Assembly: GCF_003602005.1 (NCBI RefSeq) | Contig: NZ_QZWD01000020.1 | Location: forward strand, 1 to 64,000 | DNA length: 64,000 bases | Source: Salinisphaera sp. Q1T1-3 | GTDB taxonomy: Bacteria; Pseudomonadota; Gammaproteobacteria; Nevskiales; Salinisphaeraceae | Direction: 5' to 3' | Translations under genes and position numbers: made by a program | Notes under the pieces: generated by a model | Databases searched by the model: none | Told to the model about the DNA's origin: nothing | Seen by the model: only the letters and a program-made list of their open reading frames with translations | Shown: positions 40,589 through 50,290 of the stretch, piece after piece | How positions within the stretch are numbered: position 1 is the first letter of the stretch | Layout: each line of letters begins with the position of its first letter

Positions 40589-43279
40589 ATGAGCGACAGC
40601 ACTGCGTCTCGTACATCCTTGCCGGGCGACGCCGAGGCAGCATCCGGAGAGACCGCCGATTGGGTTGCGGCCCTGGATTCGCTGATCGCCTGCGACGGGC
40701 CCGAGCGGGCGCATCATGTGCTCACCATGCTCGGCCAGCAGGCCCGGCGGGCCGGCATCGATACGGTGCCCACCGCCCGGACACCGTACGTCAACACGAT
40801 CCCCGTGGATCGCCAGCCGCCGTATCCGGGCGATCTGCACATCGAATGGCGCATCCGATCGCTGATCCGCTGGAATGCCATGGCCATGGTCCTCCAGGCC
40901 AACCGCCGTCATGCCGGCGTCGGGGGACACATCGCCAGCTTCGCCTCAGCGGCCACGCTCTACGAAGTGGGCTTCAATCATTTCTTCCGGGCCCCCTGTG
41001 AGACGCACGACGGCGACCTGGTCTATTTCCAGGGCCACTCGGCGCCGGGCTTCTATGCCCGTTCCTATCTCGAGGGCCGGTTCGACGAAGACCGGCTGCG
41101 TGATTTTCGCGCCGAGTCGAAAGGCAGCGGCCTGTCGAGTTACCCCCACACCTGGCTGATGCCGGATTACTGGCAGTTCTCGACCGTGTCGATGGGCATT
41201 GGCCCGATCAATGCGATCCACCAGGCCCGTTTCATGCGCTATCTGCACAACCGCGGCATTCGTGACACGCGCGATCGGCACGTCTGGTGTTTCTGCGGTG
41301 ACGGCGAGATGGACGAGCCCGAGTCCCGCGGCGCGCTCGGGCTGGCCGCACGCGAGGGTCTCGATCATCTGATCTTCGTGATCAACTGCAACCTCCAGCG
41401 ACTGGACGGGCCGGTACGCGGCAGCGGCCGGATCGTGGACGAACTCGAAGGGTCGTTTCGGGGCGCCGGCTGGAACGTCATCAAGGTGTTGTGGGGCTCG
41501 AGCTGGGATGCCCTGCTCGCCGCCGATCGGCACGGCCGACTCGAGAAACGGATGGCCGAGACCCACGACGGCGATTATCAGGCCTTCAAGGCCAACGGCG
41601 GCGCCTATACGCGCCAACATTTTTTCGGCGGCGATCCCGCGCTCGAGGCGCTGGTCGCCACGCTCTCCGATACGGACATCGCCCGCCTGGATCGCGGCGG
41701 GCACGATCCGGTCAAGGTGCACGCCGCCTATGCACAGGCCGTGAACAATCGTAACGGCCGACCGACGGTGATTCTGGCCAAGACCGTCAAGGGCTATGGC
41801 ATGGGCGACTCGGGCGAGGGGCGCAACATCACCCATCAGCAGAAGAAAGTGCAGCAGGACGATATCCGTGCCTTTCGTGATCGCTTCGAAATTCCGGTCG
41901 ACGATGCCGAGCTCGACGACATGCCGTTTCATCGGCCCGCCGCGGATGCCGAGACGATGCAGTATCTGCACGCCCGGCGCCGTGCGCTCGGCGGCTATCT
42001 ACCCGCCCGGCGCCGCCATCACGAGACGCTCGACATTCCCCCGCTTTCGATGTTCTCCCGCATTCTCGAGGGCAGCGGCGGACGCGAGATGGCCACGACA
42101 TCCGCGTTCGTGCGCATGCTTCAGATCCTCGCGCGGACACCGCAACTCAAGGATCGTCTGGTCCCGATCATTCCCGACGAGGCCCGGACCTTCGGGATGG
42201 AAGGCATGTTCCGCTCAATGGGAATCTATGCGCCGTTCGAATCGCGCTTCACGCCCGAGGACGCCGGGCAGCTGGCCTACTATCGACAGGCCGTCGACGG
42301 CCAGATCCTGGAGGAAGGCATCACCGAGGCCGGGGCGATGTCATCGTTCATCGCGGCCGGCACGTCGTACGACAATCACGCCACGACCATGATCCCGTTC
42401 TATGCCTTTTACGCGATGTTCGGCTACCAGCGCATCGGGGATCTGTGCTGGGCAGCGGCCGATATGTGCACACGCGGCTTTCTCATGGCCGGCACGTCGG
42501 GCCGGACCACCATGAACGGCGAGGGGCTGCAGCATCAGGACGGCCACTCCCATGTGCTGTTCGACCTGGTGCCCAACTGCCGGGCCTACGATCCGACGTT
42601 CGGCTACGAGATGGCGGTGATCATCCATCGCGGGCTGCAGGACATGTACGTCGAACAACACAACGTGCATTACTACATCACGATGACGAACGAAAACTAC
42701 GCCCAGCCGGCCATGCCCGAGGGCGTCGAAGACGACATCATCAAGGGCCTGTACCCATTCCGCGAAGACCGCACCGGCCACGCCCATCGCGTCCAGCTGC
42801 TGGGCTGCGGCACGATTCTGCGAGAAGTCATCGCCGCCGCCGACCTGCTCGACCGGGACTGGCACATTGGCGCCACTGTCTGGAGTGCCCCGAGTTTCTC
42901 CCAACTCAAGCGCGACGGCCTGTCGGCCCAGCGCTGGAACATGCTGCATCCCGAAGCGCCGCCGCGCCAGAGCTTCGTCGCGTCCCGCATGGTCGACGCC
43001 GACGGCCCGGCGATCGCGGCCACCGATTACATGAAAGCCTATCCGGAGATGATCCGCGCTTTCATGCCACGGCCTTACTACACCCTGGGGACGGACGGCT
43101 ATGGTCGTTCCGATACCCGCGCGGCCCTGCGCGATTTCTTCGAAGTGGACCGACGCTGGATCGCCGTCACTGCCTTACGTGCCCTGGCCGACCTGGGCAC
43201 CATCGATCGGAGTCTCGTTGCCGAGGCGATCCGGAGATACGACATCGATCCGGAAAAGCCGGCCCCCGTCACGCACTGA
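40589..43279 (+). CDS. aceE: Homodimeric pyruvate dehydrogenase E1 component, stand-alone
   Basis: ThDP-dependent decarboxylase that feeds acetyl groups to an E2 lipoyl protein. 896 residues from ATG 40589 (AGAGG upstream); E. coli AceE is 887. The ThDP motif is CGDGEMDEPESRGALGLAA, ending in NCNLQRLDGPVRG. Other AceE marks are RHHETLDIPPLS and AMFGYQRIGDLCWAAADM. No aceF or lpd gene follows, so it is an extra copy that borrows E2 and E3 or uses another 2-oxo acid, as proposed for MdeB-type paralogues in pseudomonads. The LysR and the broken ridA-like gene next door fit amino-acid-derived 2-oxo acids, but this is inference. Confidence 0.92.
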   Translation: MSDSTASRTSLPGDAEAASGETADWVAALDSLIACDGPERAHHVLTMLGQQARRAGIDTVPTARTPYVNTIPVDRQPPYPGDLHIEWRIRSLIRWNAMAMVLQANRRHAGVGGHIASFASAATLYEVGFNHFFRAPCETHDGDLVYFQGHSAPGFYARSYLEGRFDEDRLRDFRAESKGSGLSSYPHTWLMPDYWQFSTVSMGIGPINAIHQARFMRYLHNRGIRDTRDRHVWCFCGDGEMDEPESRGALGLAAREGLDHLIFVINCNLQRLDGPVRGSGRIVDELEGSFRGAGWNVIKVLWGSSWDALLAADRHGRLEKRMAETHDGDYQAFKANGGAYTRQHFFGGDPALEALVATLSDTDIARLDRGGHDPVKVHAAYAQAVNNRNGRPTVILAKTVKGYGMGDSGEGRNITHQQKKVQQDDIRAFRDRFEIPVDDAELDDMPFHRPAADAETMQYLHARRRALGGYLPARRRHHETLDIPPLSMFSRILEGSGGREMATTSAFVRMLQILARTPQLKDRLVPIIPDEARTFGMEGMFRSMGIYAPFESRFTPEDAGQLAYYRQAVDGQILEEGITEAGAMSSFIAAGTSYDNHATTMIPFYAFYAMFGYQRIGDLCWAAADMCTRGFLMAGTSGRTTMNGEGLQHQDGHSHVLFDLVPNCRAYDPTFGYEMAVIIHRGLQDMYVEQHNVHYYITMTNENYAQPAMPEGVEDDIIKGLYPFREDRTGHAHRVQLLGCGTILREVIAAADLLDRDWHIGATVWSAPSFSQLKRDGLSAQRWNMLHPEAPPRQSFVASRMVDADGPAIAATDYMKAYPEMIRAFMPRPYYTLGTDGYGRSDTRAALRDFFEVDRRWIAVTALRALADLGTIDRSLVAEAIRRYDIDPEKPAPVTH

Positions 43280-43388
43280 AACGGCCCTTGGCGTGTCGGA
43301 AAGGCGCGCATGACGACGCGACACAGCGCGCACTTGCGTCGAAAGGTTAAGCTGATCAATCAACTATCGCTTTCGTTCGACGCGTTCT

Positions 43389-44093
43389 ATGCCACGTCAT
43401 TCCTCGGCACGCCGCCGCGCCGCATCATTACGTCGTGTGTCTGTACTGGTGGGACTCGGCATCAGCGGGTGGCTATTGTGCGCCGGCATCGCCCAGGCCG
43501 CCGATCTCGGCGCGCGGCTCGCCAAGCTGGCCCCGGACGCGGACCCCCACGTCATCTCGATGGCCGTGTCGGCCGTGCACTGCGCCGAGAAACACGGCCA
43601 GCCGGACGCCGATCGACTCGCCGTGATCGACTATTCCAAGCCCTCCACCAAGCGCCGGCTATGGGTTTTCAAACTCTCGAAACCCCAGCTGCTGTTCAAG
43701 GAGTGGGTCGCTCACGGCAGCGCGACCGGGGGCAACAAGGCCACACATTTTTCCAACAAGCCCGGCAGTCATGCCTCGAGCCTGGGCCTGTTTCGTACTC
43801 TGGCCAGCTATCACGGTCGCCACGGCCTGTCGCTGCGCCTGAAAGGCCTTGAGCCCGGCATCAACGACAATGCCTACAAGCGCGCCATTGTCATCCACAG
43901 CGCCAAGTATGCCACGCCGGCCTTTATTCATCGGGTCGGACGCATGGGCCGCAGCTGGGGATGTCCGGCCGTACGTCCCGCGATCATCGAGCCGCTGGTC
44001 AACAGCCTGAAGGATGGCCAGTACGTCTTTGCCTATTACCCGAAGCCGAGCTGGATCAAACACTCGGAATATCTTCACTGCTCGGCAAGCTGA
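43389..44093 (+). CDS. L,D-transpeptidase catalytic-domain protein (YkuD-like)
   Basis: A cell-wall enzyme that would make 3-3 crosslinks or attach molecules to peptidoglycan, in the periplasm. 234 residues with a signal peptide (SVLVGLGISGWLLCAGIAQA, cleavage near 37). The catalytic core reads VIHSAKY with His170, then GRSWGCPAV with Cys192. This is the larger variant often called murein L,D-transpeptidase catalytic domain family. No strong ribosome site precedes ATG 43389. The gap of 109 bases from aceE is small, but function is unrelated. Confidence 0.87.
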   Translation: MPRHSSARRRAASLRRVSVLVGLGISGWLLCAGIAQAADLGARLAKLAPDADPHVISMAVSAVHCAEKHGQPDADRLAVIDYSKPSTKRRLWVFKLSKPQLLFKEWVAHGSATGGNKATHFSNKPGSHASSLGLFRTLASYHGRHGLSLRLKGLEPGINDNAYKRAIVIHSAKYATPAFIHRVGRMGRSWGCPAVRPAIIEPLVNSLKDGQYVFAYYPKPSWIKHSEYLHCSAS

Positions 44094-44281
44094 GCGACCG
44101 GGTCGCGACGGGCGGCGGCCATCGATGTCGGCCCGGATCTGGTGCTGATTCACGACCGCCGCCGGCCTCGACAAGCTAGCATCGCACGAACATTCGTCCG
44201 GCCCCCGTATTTATCACGACAGTATCGGGGCGCAACAGCGCGTACACTAGCGCCCGTATGTGACGCGGAGCCCGGTCCGGC

Positions 44282-44785
44282 ATGGCTGTATTGCCCGAAT
44301 CCTCCAGCGCCTCGTTGACCCGTGGCGCATGGTTCGTCTTCCGAATGGACGGGCGGCGTGTGCATGCGTGGTTCTCGGTGATGAGCGGGCGCAGCGAGGT
44401 CTATGTCGACGGACACTGCGTGCGCGCAGGCCGCTGTTTTCGACGCCGCGGCGCCTTCGACATCACGCTCGACGACTATGCGTTCAAGATTCTGTTCGTC
44501 GTCGCCGGCCGCGGCCGTCTATTCGTGACGCTGTGCAGCCCGGACGGCGACGAGTCCAGTCAGTGCGCGGCCTTCCAGGTGCCGCCCTGGGCCGGGCTCG
44601 CTTCGGTGGTCGTTGATTTCGTCTGTGCCTATTTCCTGATGCTGTGTGTCTATGAGGACACACTCAGTCCCTGGCTGGCGCTGATCACCTTCCTTGGCGT
44701 CATCTTCACGCTGACCAGCATCGAACGCTGCCTCTTCGGACGACTTCGGATCGTCGAACCGGACACGCCAGTGGTTGGCGAATAG
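44282..44785 (+). CDS. Membrane protein of unknown function
   Basis: 167 residues. A soluble, beta-rich N-terminal part (about 1-100) is followed by two membrane helices (about 103-122 and 128-145). The first part holds FRMDGRRVHAWFSVMSGRSEVYVDGHCVR, which I do not recognise as a family motif. GGAG lies 16 bases before ATG 44282. The gene is convergent with the APC permease. Confidence 0.65.
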   Translation: MAVLPESSSASLTRGAWFVFRMDGRRVHAWFSVMSGRSEVYVDGHCVRAGRCFRRRGAFDITLDDYAFKILFVVAGRGRLFVTLCSPDGDESSQCAAFQVPPWAGLASVVVDFVCAYFLMLCVYEDTLSPWLALITFLGVIFTLTSIERCLFGRLRIVEPDTPVVGE

Positions 44786-44805
44786 CCGCTGCCGGCGGCA
44801 GCGGC
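44785..44805. terminator. Possible hairpin terminator between convergent genes
   Basis: GCCGCTGCC-GGC-GGCAGCGGC is a perfect 9-base stem. The G of the preceding stop codon is its first base. Only two T follow, so termination efficiency is doubtful, although the location between convergent genes fits. Confidence 0.45.
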
Positions 44806-44849
44806 TTGCCCGGCTTGGCGCCAGGGATCCGCGCTGCCCGCTATCGCGA

Positions 44850-46250
44850 CTACGACGATGTCCGGCCGACGTGGCGTGCCGGTTCCAGCCCGTAGCGGGC
44901 GCGGGCCCAGATGTACATCCCGAGCCCGGCCATCATCCATATCGCGAAAATCGCCCATTCCACCGGCTTGAGCGCCGACGGGCTGAACGGCAGATACAGA
45001 CCGACGATAAGCACCGACAATACGACGGCGATCACGCCGAGCGTCACGCCGCCGGCGGTCCGGAACGGGCGCGGCATGTCCGGCTCGCGATAACGCAGCG
45101 CCACGAATGAGGCTGCAACGAACAGATAGGCGATCACGATGCCCAGCCCGCCGGCATCCACCAGCCAGACGCCGGTCGAACGACCAAAGAACGGCGCGAT
45201 CGTACTCACGACGCCGATCAGGATGATCGCCGCATAAGGCGTACGGTGCTTCGGATGCAGCCGGGCGAAGACCGCCGGCAGCATACCTGCCCGCGCCAAC
45301 GCGTAGATCGCCCGCGAGCCACCGATATAGAACGCGTTCCAGCTCGTTACGATACCGGCCATGCCGGCCAGCACCATGAGCTTGCCGGCCCAGCCGCCGG
45401 AAAACGCGGCGGCCATCGCATCCGGCACAGCCAGGCCTCCCGGGTCGATGCCGTCATGGCCCAGCACGTAGGCCGTGCCGAACAGCATGGCGGCATACCA
45501 GACCACGGCCAGCACGACAGAGAAGATCAGCAATCGACCGATATCGCGATGCGGCAGATCGATCTCTTCGGCAGCCTGCGGGATGACATCGAAACCGACA
45601 AACATGAAGGGCACCATGACCAGCACACTCAGGATGCCCGCCGCGACACCCGGATCGCCCGTTACGAGCGGCGCCAGATTGCCGCCGTTGCCGGAGAACA
45701 GCGCCCCGGTGAAGAACATCACGCCAACGGCGACGATGAGCAGCGTCACCAGTTTCTGGACCAGGGCAGCCGTACGCACGCCCACATAATTGATCGCCAT
45801 CATCACGAGCGAGCCGAGCACGGCGACCGCGACCCAGCTGGCGTTGACGTCCCAGCCGGCCACGGTCCACAGATGGCCGACGCTGTAGCCGGGGATGAGA
45901 TTTTCGACCACGGTCGGCAACGCCACCGCCTCGAAGGAGACGACCGTCATGTAACCGAGCACGATCGACCAGGTGCATACGAACGAGGCGAGATGCCCCA
46001 GCCCCCGATAGCTGTAAACGTGCTCACCGCCGGCTTCGGGCATCGCAGCCGCCAGCTCGGCATAGGTCAGCCCGACACAAACGATCGCGAGCCCCCCGAT
46101 CACGAATGCCAGCACCGCGCCCAGACTGCCCGCCGTGAGAATCCAGTGGCCGGTCATCACCACCCACCCCCAGCCGATCATCGCGCCGAAGGCCAGCGCG
46201 AGGACGTCGCGACGGGCCAGTACCCGGACGAATCTTGCCGTATCACTCAT
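44850..46250 (-). CDS. APC-family amino acid/amine permease
   Basis: A 466-residue transporter with about 12 membrane helices. The segments LALAFGAMIGWGWVV (helix 1) and FVCTWSIVLGYM are typical of the APC superfamily. Start ATG 46250 is preceded by GGGGG; an in-frame extension upstream runs into a repeat. It takes up an amino acid or amine by proton symport, exact substrate unknown. No enzyme gene is linked. Confidence 0.87.
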   Translation of the reverse strand: MSDTARFVRVLARRDVLALAFGAMIGWGWVVMTGHWILTAGSLGAVLAFVIGGLAIVCVGLTYAELAAAMPEAGGEHVYSYRGLGHLASFVCTWSIVLGYMTVVSFEAVALPTVVENLIPGYSVGHLWTVAGWDVNASWVAVAVLGSLVMMAINYVGVRTAALVQKLVTLLIVAVGVMFFTGALFSGNGGNLAPLVTGDPGVAAGILSVLVMVPFMFVGFDVIPQAAEEIDLPHRDIGRLLIFSVVLAVVWYAAMLFGTAYVLGHDGIDPGGLAVPDAMAAAFSGGWAGKLMVLAGMAGIVTSWNAFYIGGSRAIYALARAGMLPAVFARLHPKHRTPYAAIILIGVVSTIAPFFGRSTGVWLVDAGGLGIVIAYLFVAASFVALRYREPDMPRPFRTAGGVTLGVIAVVLSVLIVGLYLPFSPSALKPVEWAIFAIWMMAGLGMYIWARARYGLEPARHVGRTSS

Positions 46251-46419
46251 GTCGTGCCCCCTTGGTTGACATACCTCCAGACGATGAACGCAAATCGCGA
46301 GCCATTTGTCCCTTGGCTTGAATATCGCCCTGTGTCCGTCGGCGTGCAATCCGGTGATTGACGCGGCACACGACCCGATGACCTTTCGGATCAATCAGGC
46401 GTGAAAGTGAATGCATGCG

Positions 46420-46585
46420 CGCCGCGGCCCGCGGCTGGGCAGGACTTGAAAAACAAAGACGAACAGCTCGCCGGCATTCGTGGTCGATGGCTTCACGGCC
46501 GTTGGCCGTGGCGCGCGTGCTGTCGCACACGCGCGTAATCAAGCCGAAAAATCATCTATTTTTATGCCGGGTTAATAACAGGCCC
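46420..46585 (-). mobile_element. Repeat family 2, inverted copy
   Basis: Read on the minus strand it begins GGGCCTGTTATTAACCCGGC and ATAAAAATAGATGA, matching the copy at 31390 through CACGGCCAACGGCCGTGAAG, after which it diverges. The flank at its end is TC, not TA. The distal end is unclear. The rest of the 46251-46702 gap holds no gene that I can support. Confidence 0.7.
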
Positions 46586-46702
46586 TCGCCGCCGCCGCGA
46601 CGGGCAGCCCCCAGACCGAAGCGCCGGGCACTGCCCGAGGCCGCGCTCAGCGCACCGCCTGGCAGCGTGATCGGGCCATAAGGGCAGCGACCGCCCCCAA
46701 CG

Positions 46703-49700
46703 CTAATCCCGTGCCGGATGATCGAGCGGCTTAACCGGCCGGGCGAACGGCTGTTTCGCATCCAGCGGCGGGATGGGCTGGGCATCGAGCGGCTTGACCG
46801 GTGATGTCTGCAGCGACTGCTTGAGCATCGAGACCGCCTTGGCGAGCTGGGCATCGTGGCCTTCGTAGCTGGCGTGCGGCGCATTGACGACCTCGATATC
46901 CGGGCTGATCCCGTGCCCTTCAACCAGCCAGCGGCCACCGATCTCGAACTGCGGGAACTCGGCAATCCGGGCATGACCACCGTCCTCGAGCGTATGACTG
47001 TCGGACAGCCAGACGCCGGCGCCCGCCGTGCGCTGGCCGATCAATGGCGCGATCCCCAGTGCCTTGATACCGGCCGCGAACGTTTCGCCGTCGGAATAGG
47101 TCACGGGGTCGACGAGCACGACGATATGGGCCCGCGAGGCCTGCTGCATGTTGACTTCCGGTGCCGCCCCGCGGGACTTCCAGAACATCCAGGGCCGGCG
47201 CATGAGCTGATCGAGCACCCAGGAATCGATATTGCCGCCGCGATTGCGTCGAACATCGACGATGAGGGCCGGCTTTTCGAACTGGGCCTTGAAGTCACGT
47301 ACGAAGCTGGCGATGTCGTTTTCCCCCATGGCGTAGAGGTTCACGTAGCCGATGCGACCATCGCTGGCCTTGGTCACCCGGGTCTTGTTGGCCTGGACCC
47401 AATCTTCGTAGCGCAGTCGGGCCTCTCGTCGCAGACCGACCGGCGAGACCACTGTGCGATGCGTCTGCCCGCCGCGTGCGAGCGTCAGCAACACCTGGGC
47501 GCCAACCTGATTGCGCAACGCCCGATACAGCGGCCCGAGTTTTTTCACGGGGTGGCCGTTGACCGCCACGATGCGATCGCCGGCGCGCGCATCGACGCCC
47601 GGCCGGTCCAACGGCGCGGCATCATCGGGCAGATCCGGATCGGTGCGATAGATATGATCGATACGAACGCCGTCATCGCTCTGGACCAGCCGGGCGCCAA
47701 GCCCGGCGCCGGAAATCGCCGGATCGGGCGTATCGACATCGCCGCCGTAGACCTGCGAGTGCAACGCGGCCAGCTGGGTCTTCATCTGGGCCAGCACGTC
47801 GGAGACATCACGCCGGTCGGCGGCGCGGTCGATCAGTGCCCCGTAGCGTTTGCGCACGGCAGCCCAGTCGGTGCCGCGCATCTTCGGATCGAAGAACGCC
47901 GCCCGATGCATCAGCCAGGAATCGGCGAACAGCTCGTGCCATTCGGCCACCGGGTCGAGCGCAAAGCCCCAGTCACCGGTGCGCACATGGGCCGTGGTGA
48001 GCGAGTCCGGCAGCTTGGACCCGGCATCGACGATCAGCAGATCGTGGCCGTGGCTGCCACGCGACAGCAGCAGGCGTTGGCCGTTCGGACTCAGCGTGAA
48101 CGCGCTGACGTTGGGTGCATATTCCTTGGCTTGCACATCCTCGCGCGCGATCTTGATGGTCAGCAGCTGGGTCGCGGCCTGGCCGTCAGTGGACTGATCG
48201 CTGTGCCCGGGATCATCGGCCAGGACATAAAGCGCTTTGTCGGTCACGCCGAGGTCGTGATAATCACCGGCATCCACCGGCACCGGCCACAGTCGCGACG
48301 ACAGACCGTCCCAGGCCACGCGTGGCGCCGACGACGCCCCGGCCGAGCGCGCCATCTGACCCGACGGGCTCGATTTGTCTCCGGTCCGGGACGCACTGTC
48401 CTCATCGGTGGCCGCATCCGAGGCGGTGTCCTCGTCGTCGTCGGCCTGTGATGCGGCCTCGACGTCCACCGGATTCAACTCGGTGGGCGTGGCGAAGGGA
48501 AAATCGGTATCGGTGGTCAACGCCAACGCATAGATCTGCGTGCGGTCATCGAACGCCGGGCCAAGGTTGCGATCGCCCCAGGGCGAGGCCGGCGTCGGCA
48601 CGAACCGCCGATCGGAGAGGAAATAGAGCCAGCGGCCATCGCTGGAAAACGCCGGCGCGAAACTGGCATAGCGAGCCGTGGTCACGGTCTCGGCCCGATC
48701 CTCGCGCACACCGTAGAGCGCGATGCGTTCGCGTGCGGCCCCCTTGGGCTGCCAGGCCACGGCCAGATAGGCACTGTTCGGCGACCAGCGGATCGCATCG
48801 GCGGCCGTGCCTCCGGTCCCGCCGGTGATGATCTTCTTGTCCGTGCCGGATTTCAGATTATAGAGCCAGATATTGCCCTGGTTGTCGTCATGCGCCAGCC
48901 AGCGTCCGTCCGGCGAGGGATGCACCGACCAGCGCACGCCCTGGCCGTCGTGGGTGAGCTGCTTGCCGTGACCGGTGCCGTCGGCGGCGAATCGCCAGAT
49001 CTCCTGGCTGCCGGCGGCATCGCTGATGGCATAGATCCATTGCGCCTTCGGGCCGGTCACGGCTGCCCGCAGGCGCGGCGCGCCGGCCGGCGTGATATCG
49101 ATGATGCGCGCGGCATTGGTACCGATGGTCGCGACATGCCCGCGTGCGGTCACCACCGCCCGGCGACCGTTGCCGCCCAGCGACACCGCGTCGAGATCGG
49201 ACATCGGATCATCGATCCAGCGCGACTGGCGATGCCGGAAATCCGAGGGCAGATGCAGATCGATTCGGTGGGTCTGATCCTGGGCCAGATCGAGCCAGAC
49301 CAGATCGGCACCGAGCTGATAGATGACCCGATCGCCGGCAATGCTCGGCGACTGCGGGGTGAAGCCGGTGTAGTGCGTCAGCTGGCGACGCGCGCTGCCA
49401 TCGCGCTTCATCGACCACAGATTCGGATGACCGTCGGCGTCCGAGAGAAACACCACACGATCGCGCCAGATCATCGGCGCACTGACCGAGCCCTGGGTGG
49501 GCAGCCGGGTGGCCTCGGACTGCCCGTTCGTGGCATAGCGCCAGAGCTGGCCCATCGCCCCGCCACGATACAGGCGGGCATTGTCGCCGGTCAGCGTCAG
49601 GCCGAATCGGGTGAAGACCAGGGTCTGGCCGTCGGGCGTGAAATCGCCGTCGATCGCATCCTGAAGCGGCACCGGGTGAGTCGTGCCGGTCTTCGGCTCG

Positions 49701-50167
49701 ACGATGCGCAGCTGCCACTGGCTGGACGGCCCCACGGTGTTGCTCGTGGCATAGAGCAGGCGCCCGTCGGCCAGCCAGCCGTGCAACCGGACCCGAGCCT
49801 GCTCGAAGGTCACGCGTTTCGGCAGGCCGCCGGCGCGCGGCATCACATAGATCTCGCTCGGTCCGTCGCGATCCGAGACGAAGGCCACCTGCTTGCCGTC
49901 GGGCGAAATGAACGGCGTGTCCTCGGCCCCGGCCGTGCTGGTCAGGCGATGGACATTCCGGCCGTTCAGCCCCGCCAACCAGATATCGCCTTCGGCAACG
50001 AAGGCGATCTCGTCATGCCACAGACTCGGCTCGCGGTAATAGCCCTGGTTGGCCGGCGCCCTCGCCTGCGCCGCCGACCCATCGGCCGGTGCGGCCACTG
50101 CCGTGGCCCCGACACATCCCCACAACAAGGCCGCCGACAGGCCGGCGCCGATCACTTCACGCAGCAT
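46703..50167 (-). CDS. Tricorn-type S41 protease with TolB-like propeller
   Basis: 1154 residues from ATG 50167 (AGGGGA upstream). A signal peptide (GAGLSAALLWGCVGATAVAA) is followed by WD40/PD40-like propeller repeats (ISPDGKQVAFVSDRDGPSEIY, and similar), a linker rich in D, S and T near 590-620, a PDZ-like segment (GDRIVAVNGHPVKKLGPLY) and the S41 domain (RVTKASDGRIGYVNLYAM, RRNRGGNIDSWV, and TYSDGETF with the nucleophile serine). It is the periplasmic counterpart of archaeal Tricorn, degrading peptides. It stands alone upstream of the MOSC gene, which lies on the same strand. Confidence 0.92.
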   Translation of the reverse strand: MLREVIGAGLSAALLWGCVGATAVAAPADGSAAQARAPANQGYYREPSLWHDEIAFVAEGDIWLAGLNGRNVHRLTSTAGAEDTPFISPDGKQVAFVSDRDGPSEIYVMPRAGGLPKRVTFEQARVRLHGWLADGRLLYATSNTVGPSSQWQLRIVEPKTGTTHPVPLQDAIDGDFTPDGQTLVFTRFGLTLTGDNARLYRGGAMGQLWRYATNGQSEATRLPTQGSVSAPMIWRDRVVFLSDADGHPNLWSMKRDGSARRQLTHYTGFTPQSPSIAGDRVIYQLGADLVWLDLAQDQTHRIDLHLPSDFRHRQSRWIDDPMSDLDAVSLGGNGRRAVVTARGHVATIGTNAARIIDITPAGAPRLRAAVTGPKAQWIYAISDAAGSQEIWRFAADGTGHGKQLTHDGQGVRWSVHPSPDGRWLAHDDNQGNIWLYNLKSGTDKKIITGGTGGTAADAIRWSPNSAYLAVAWQPKGAARERIALYGVREDRAETVTTARYASFAPAFSSDGRWLYFLSDRRFVPTPASPWGDRNLGPAFDDRTQIYALALTTDTDFPFATPTELNPVDVEAASQADDDEDTASDAATDEDSASRTGDKSSPSGQMARSAGASSAPRVAWDGLSSRLWPVPVDAGDYHDLGVTDKALYVLADDPGHSDQSTDGQAATQLLTIKIAREDVQAKEYAPNVSAFTLSPNGQRLLLSRGSHGHDLLIVDAGSKLPDSLTTAHVRTGDWGFALDPVAEWHELFADSWLMHRAAFFDPKMRGTDWAAVRKRYGALIDRAADRRDVSDVLAQMKTQLAALHSQVYGGDVDTPDPAISGAGLGARLVQSDDGVRIDHIYRTDPDLPDDAAPLDRPGVDARAGDRIVAVNGHPVKKLGPLYRALRNQVGAQVLLTLARGGQTHRTVVSPVGLRREARLRYEDWVQANKTRVTKASDGRIGYVNLYAMGENDIASFVRDFKAQFEKPALIVDVRRNRGGNIDSWVLDQLMRRPWMFWKSRGAAPEVNMQQASRAHIVVLVDPVTYSDGETFAAGIKALGIAPLIGQRTAGAGVWLSDSHTLEDGGHARIAEFPQFEIGGRWLVEGHGISPDIEVVNAPHASYEGHDAQLAKAVSMLKQSLQTSPVKPLDAQPIPPLDAKQPFARPVKPLDHPARD

Positions 50168-50290
50168 CTGATCCCCTTTTCCCCGATCCCATGGTTCCGA
50201 ACGCCTCGCAGCAACATTCGTGCCCGGTGCGACACCGCGCAACATGCCCGATCGGCGGCCCGCGGTCACGCGCGACACCGCAGGCGCGCG

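Noticed and set aside
45246-46361. Forward open frame opposite the APC permease
   Set aside because: Composition is H, R, D, Q-rich without motifs; the opposite strand encodes a clear 12-helix permease.
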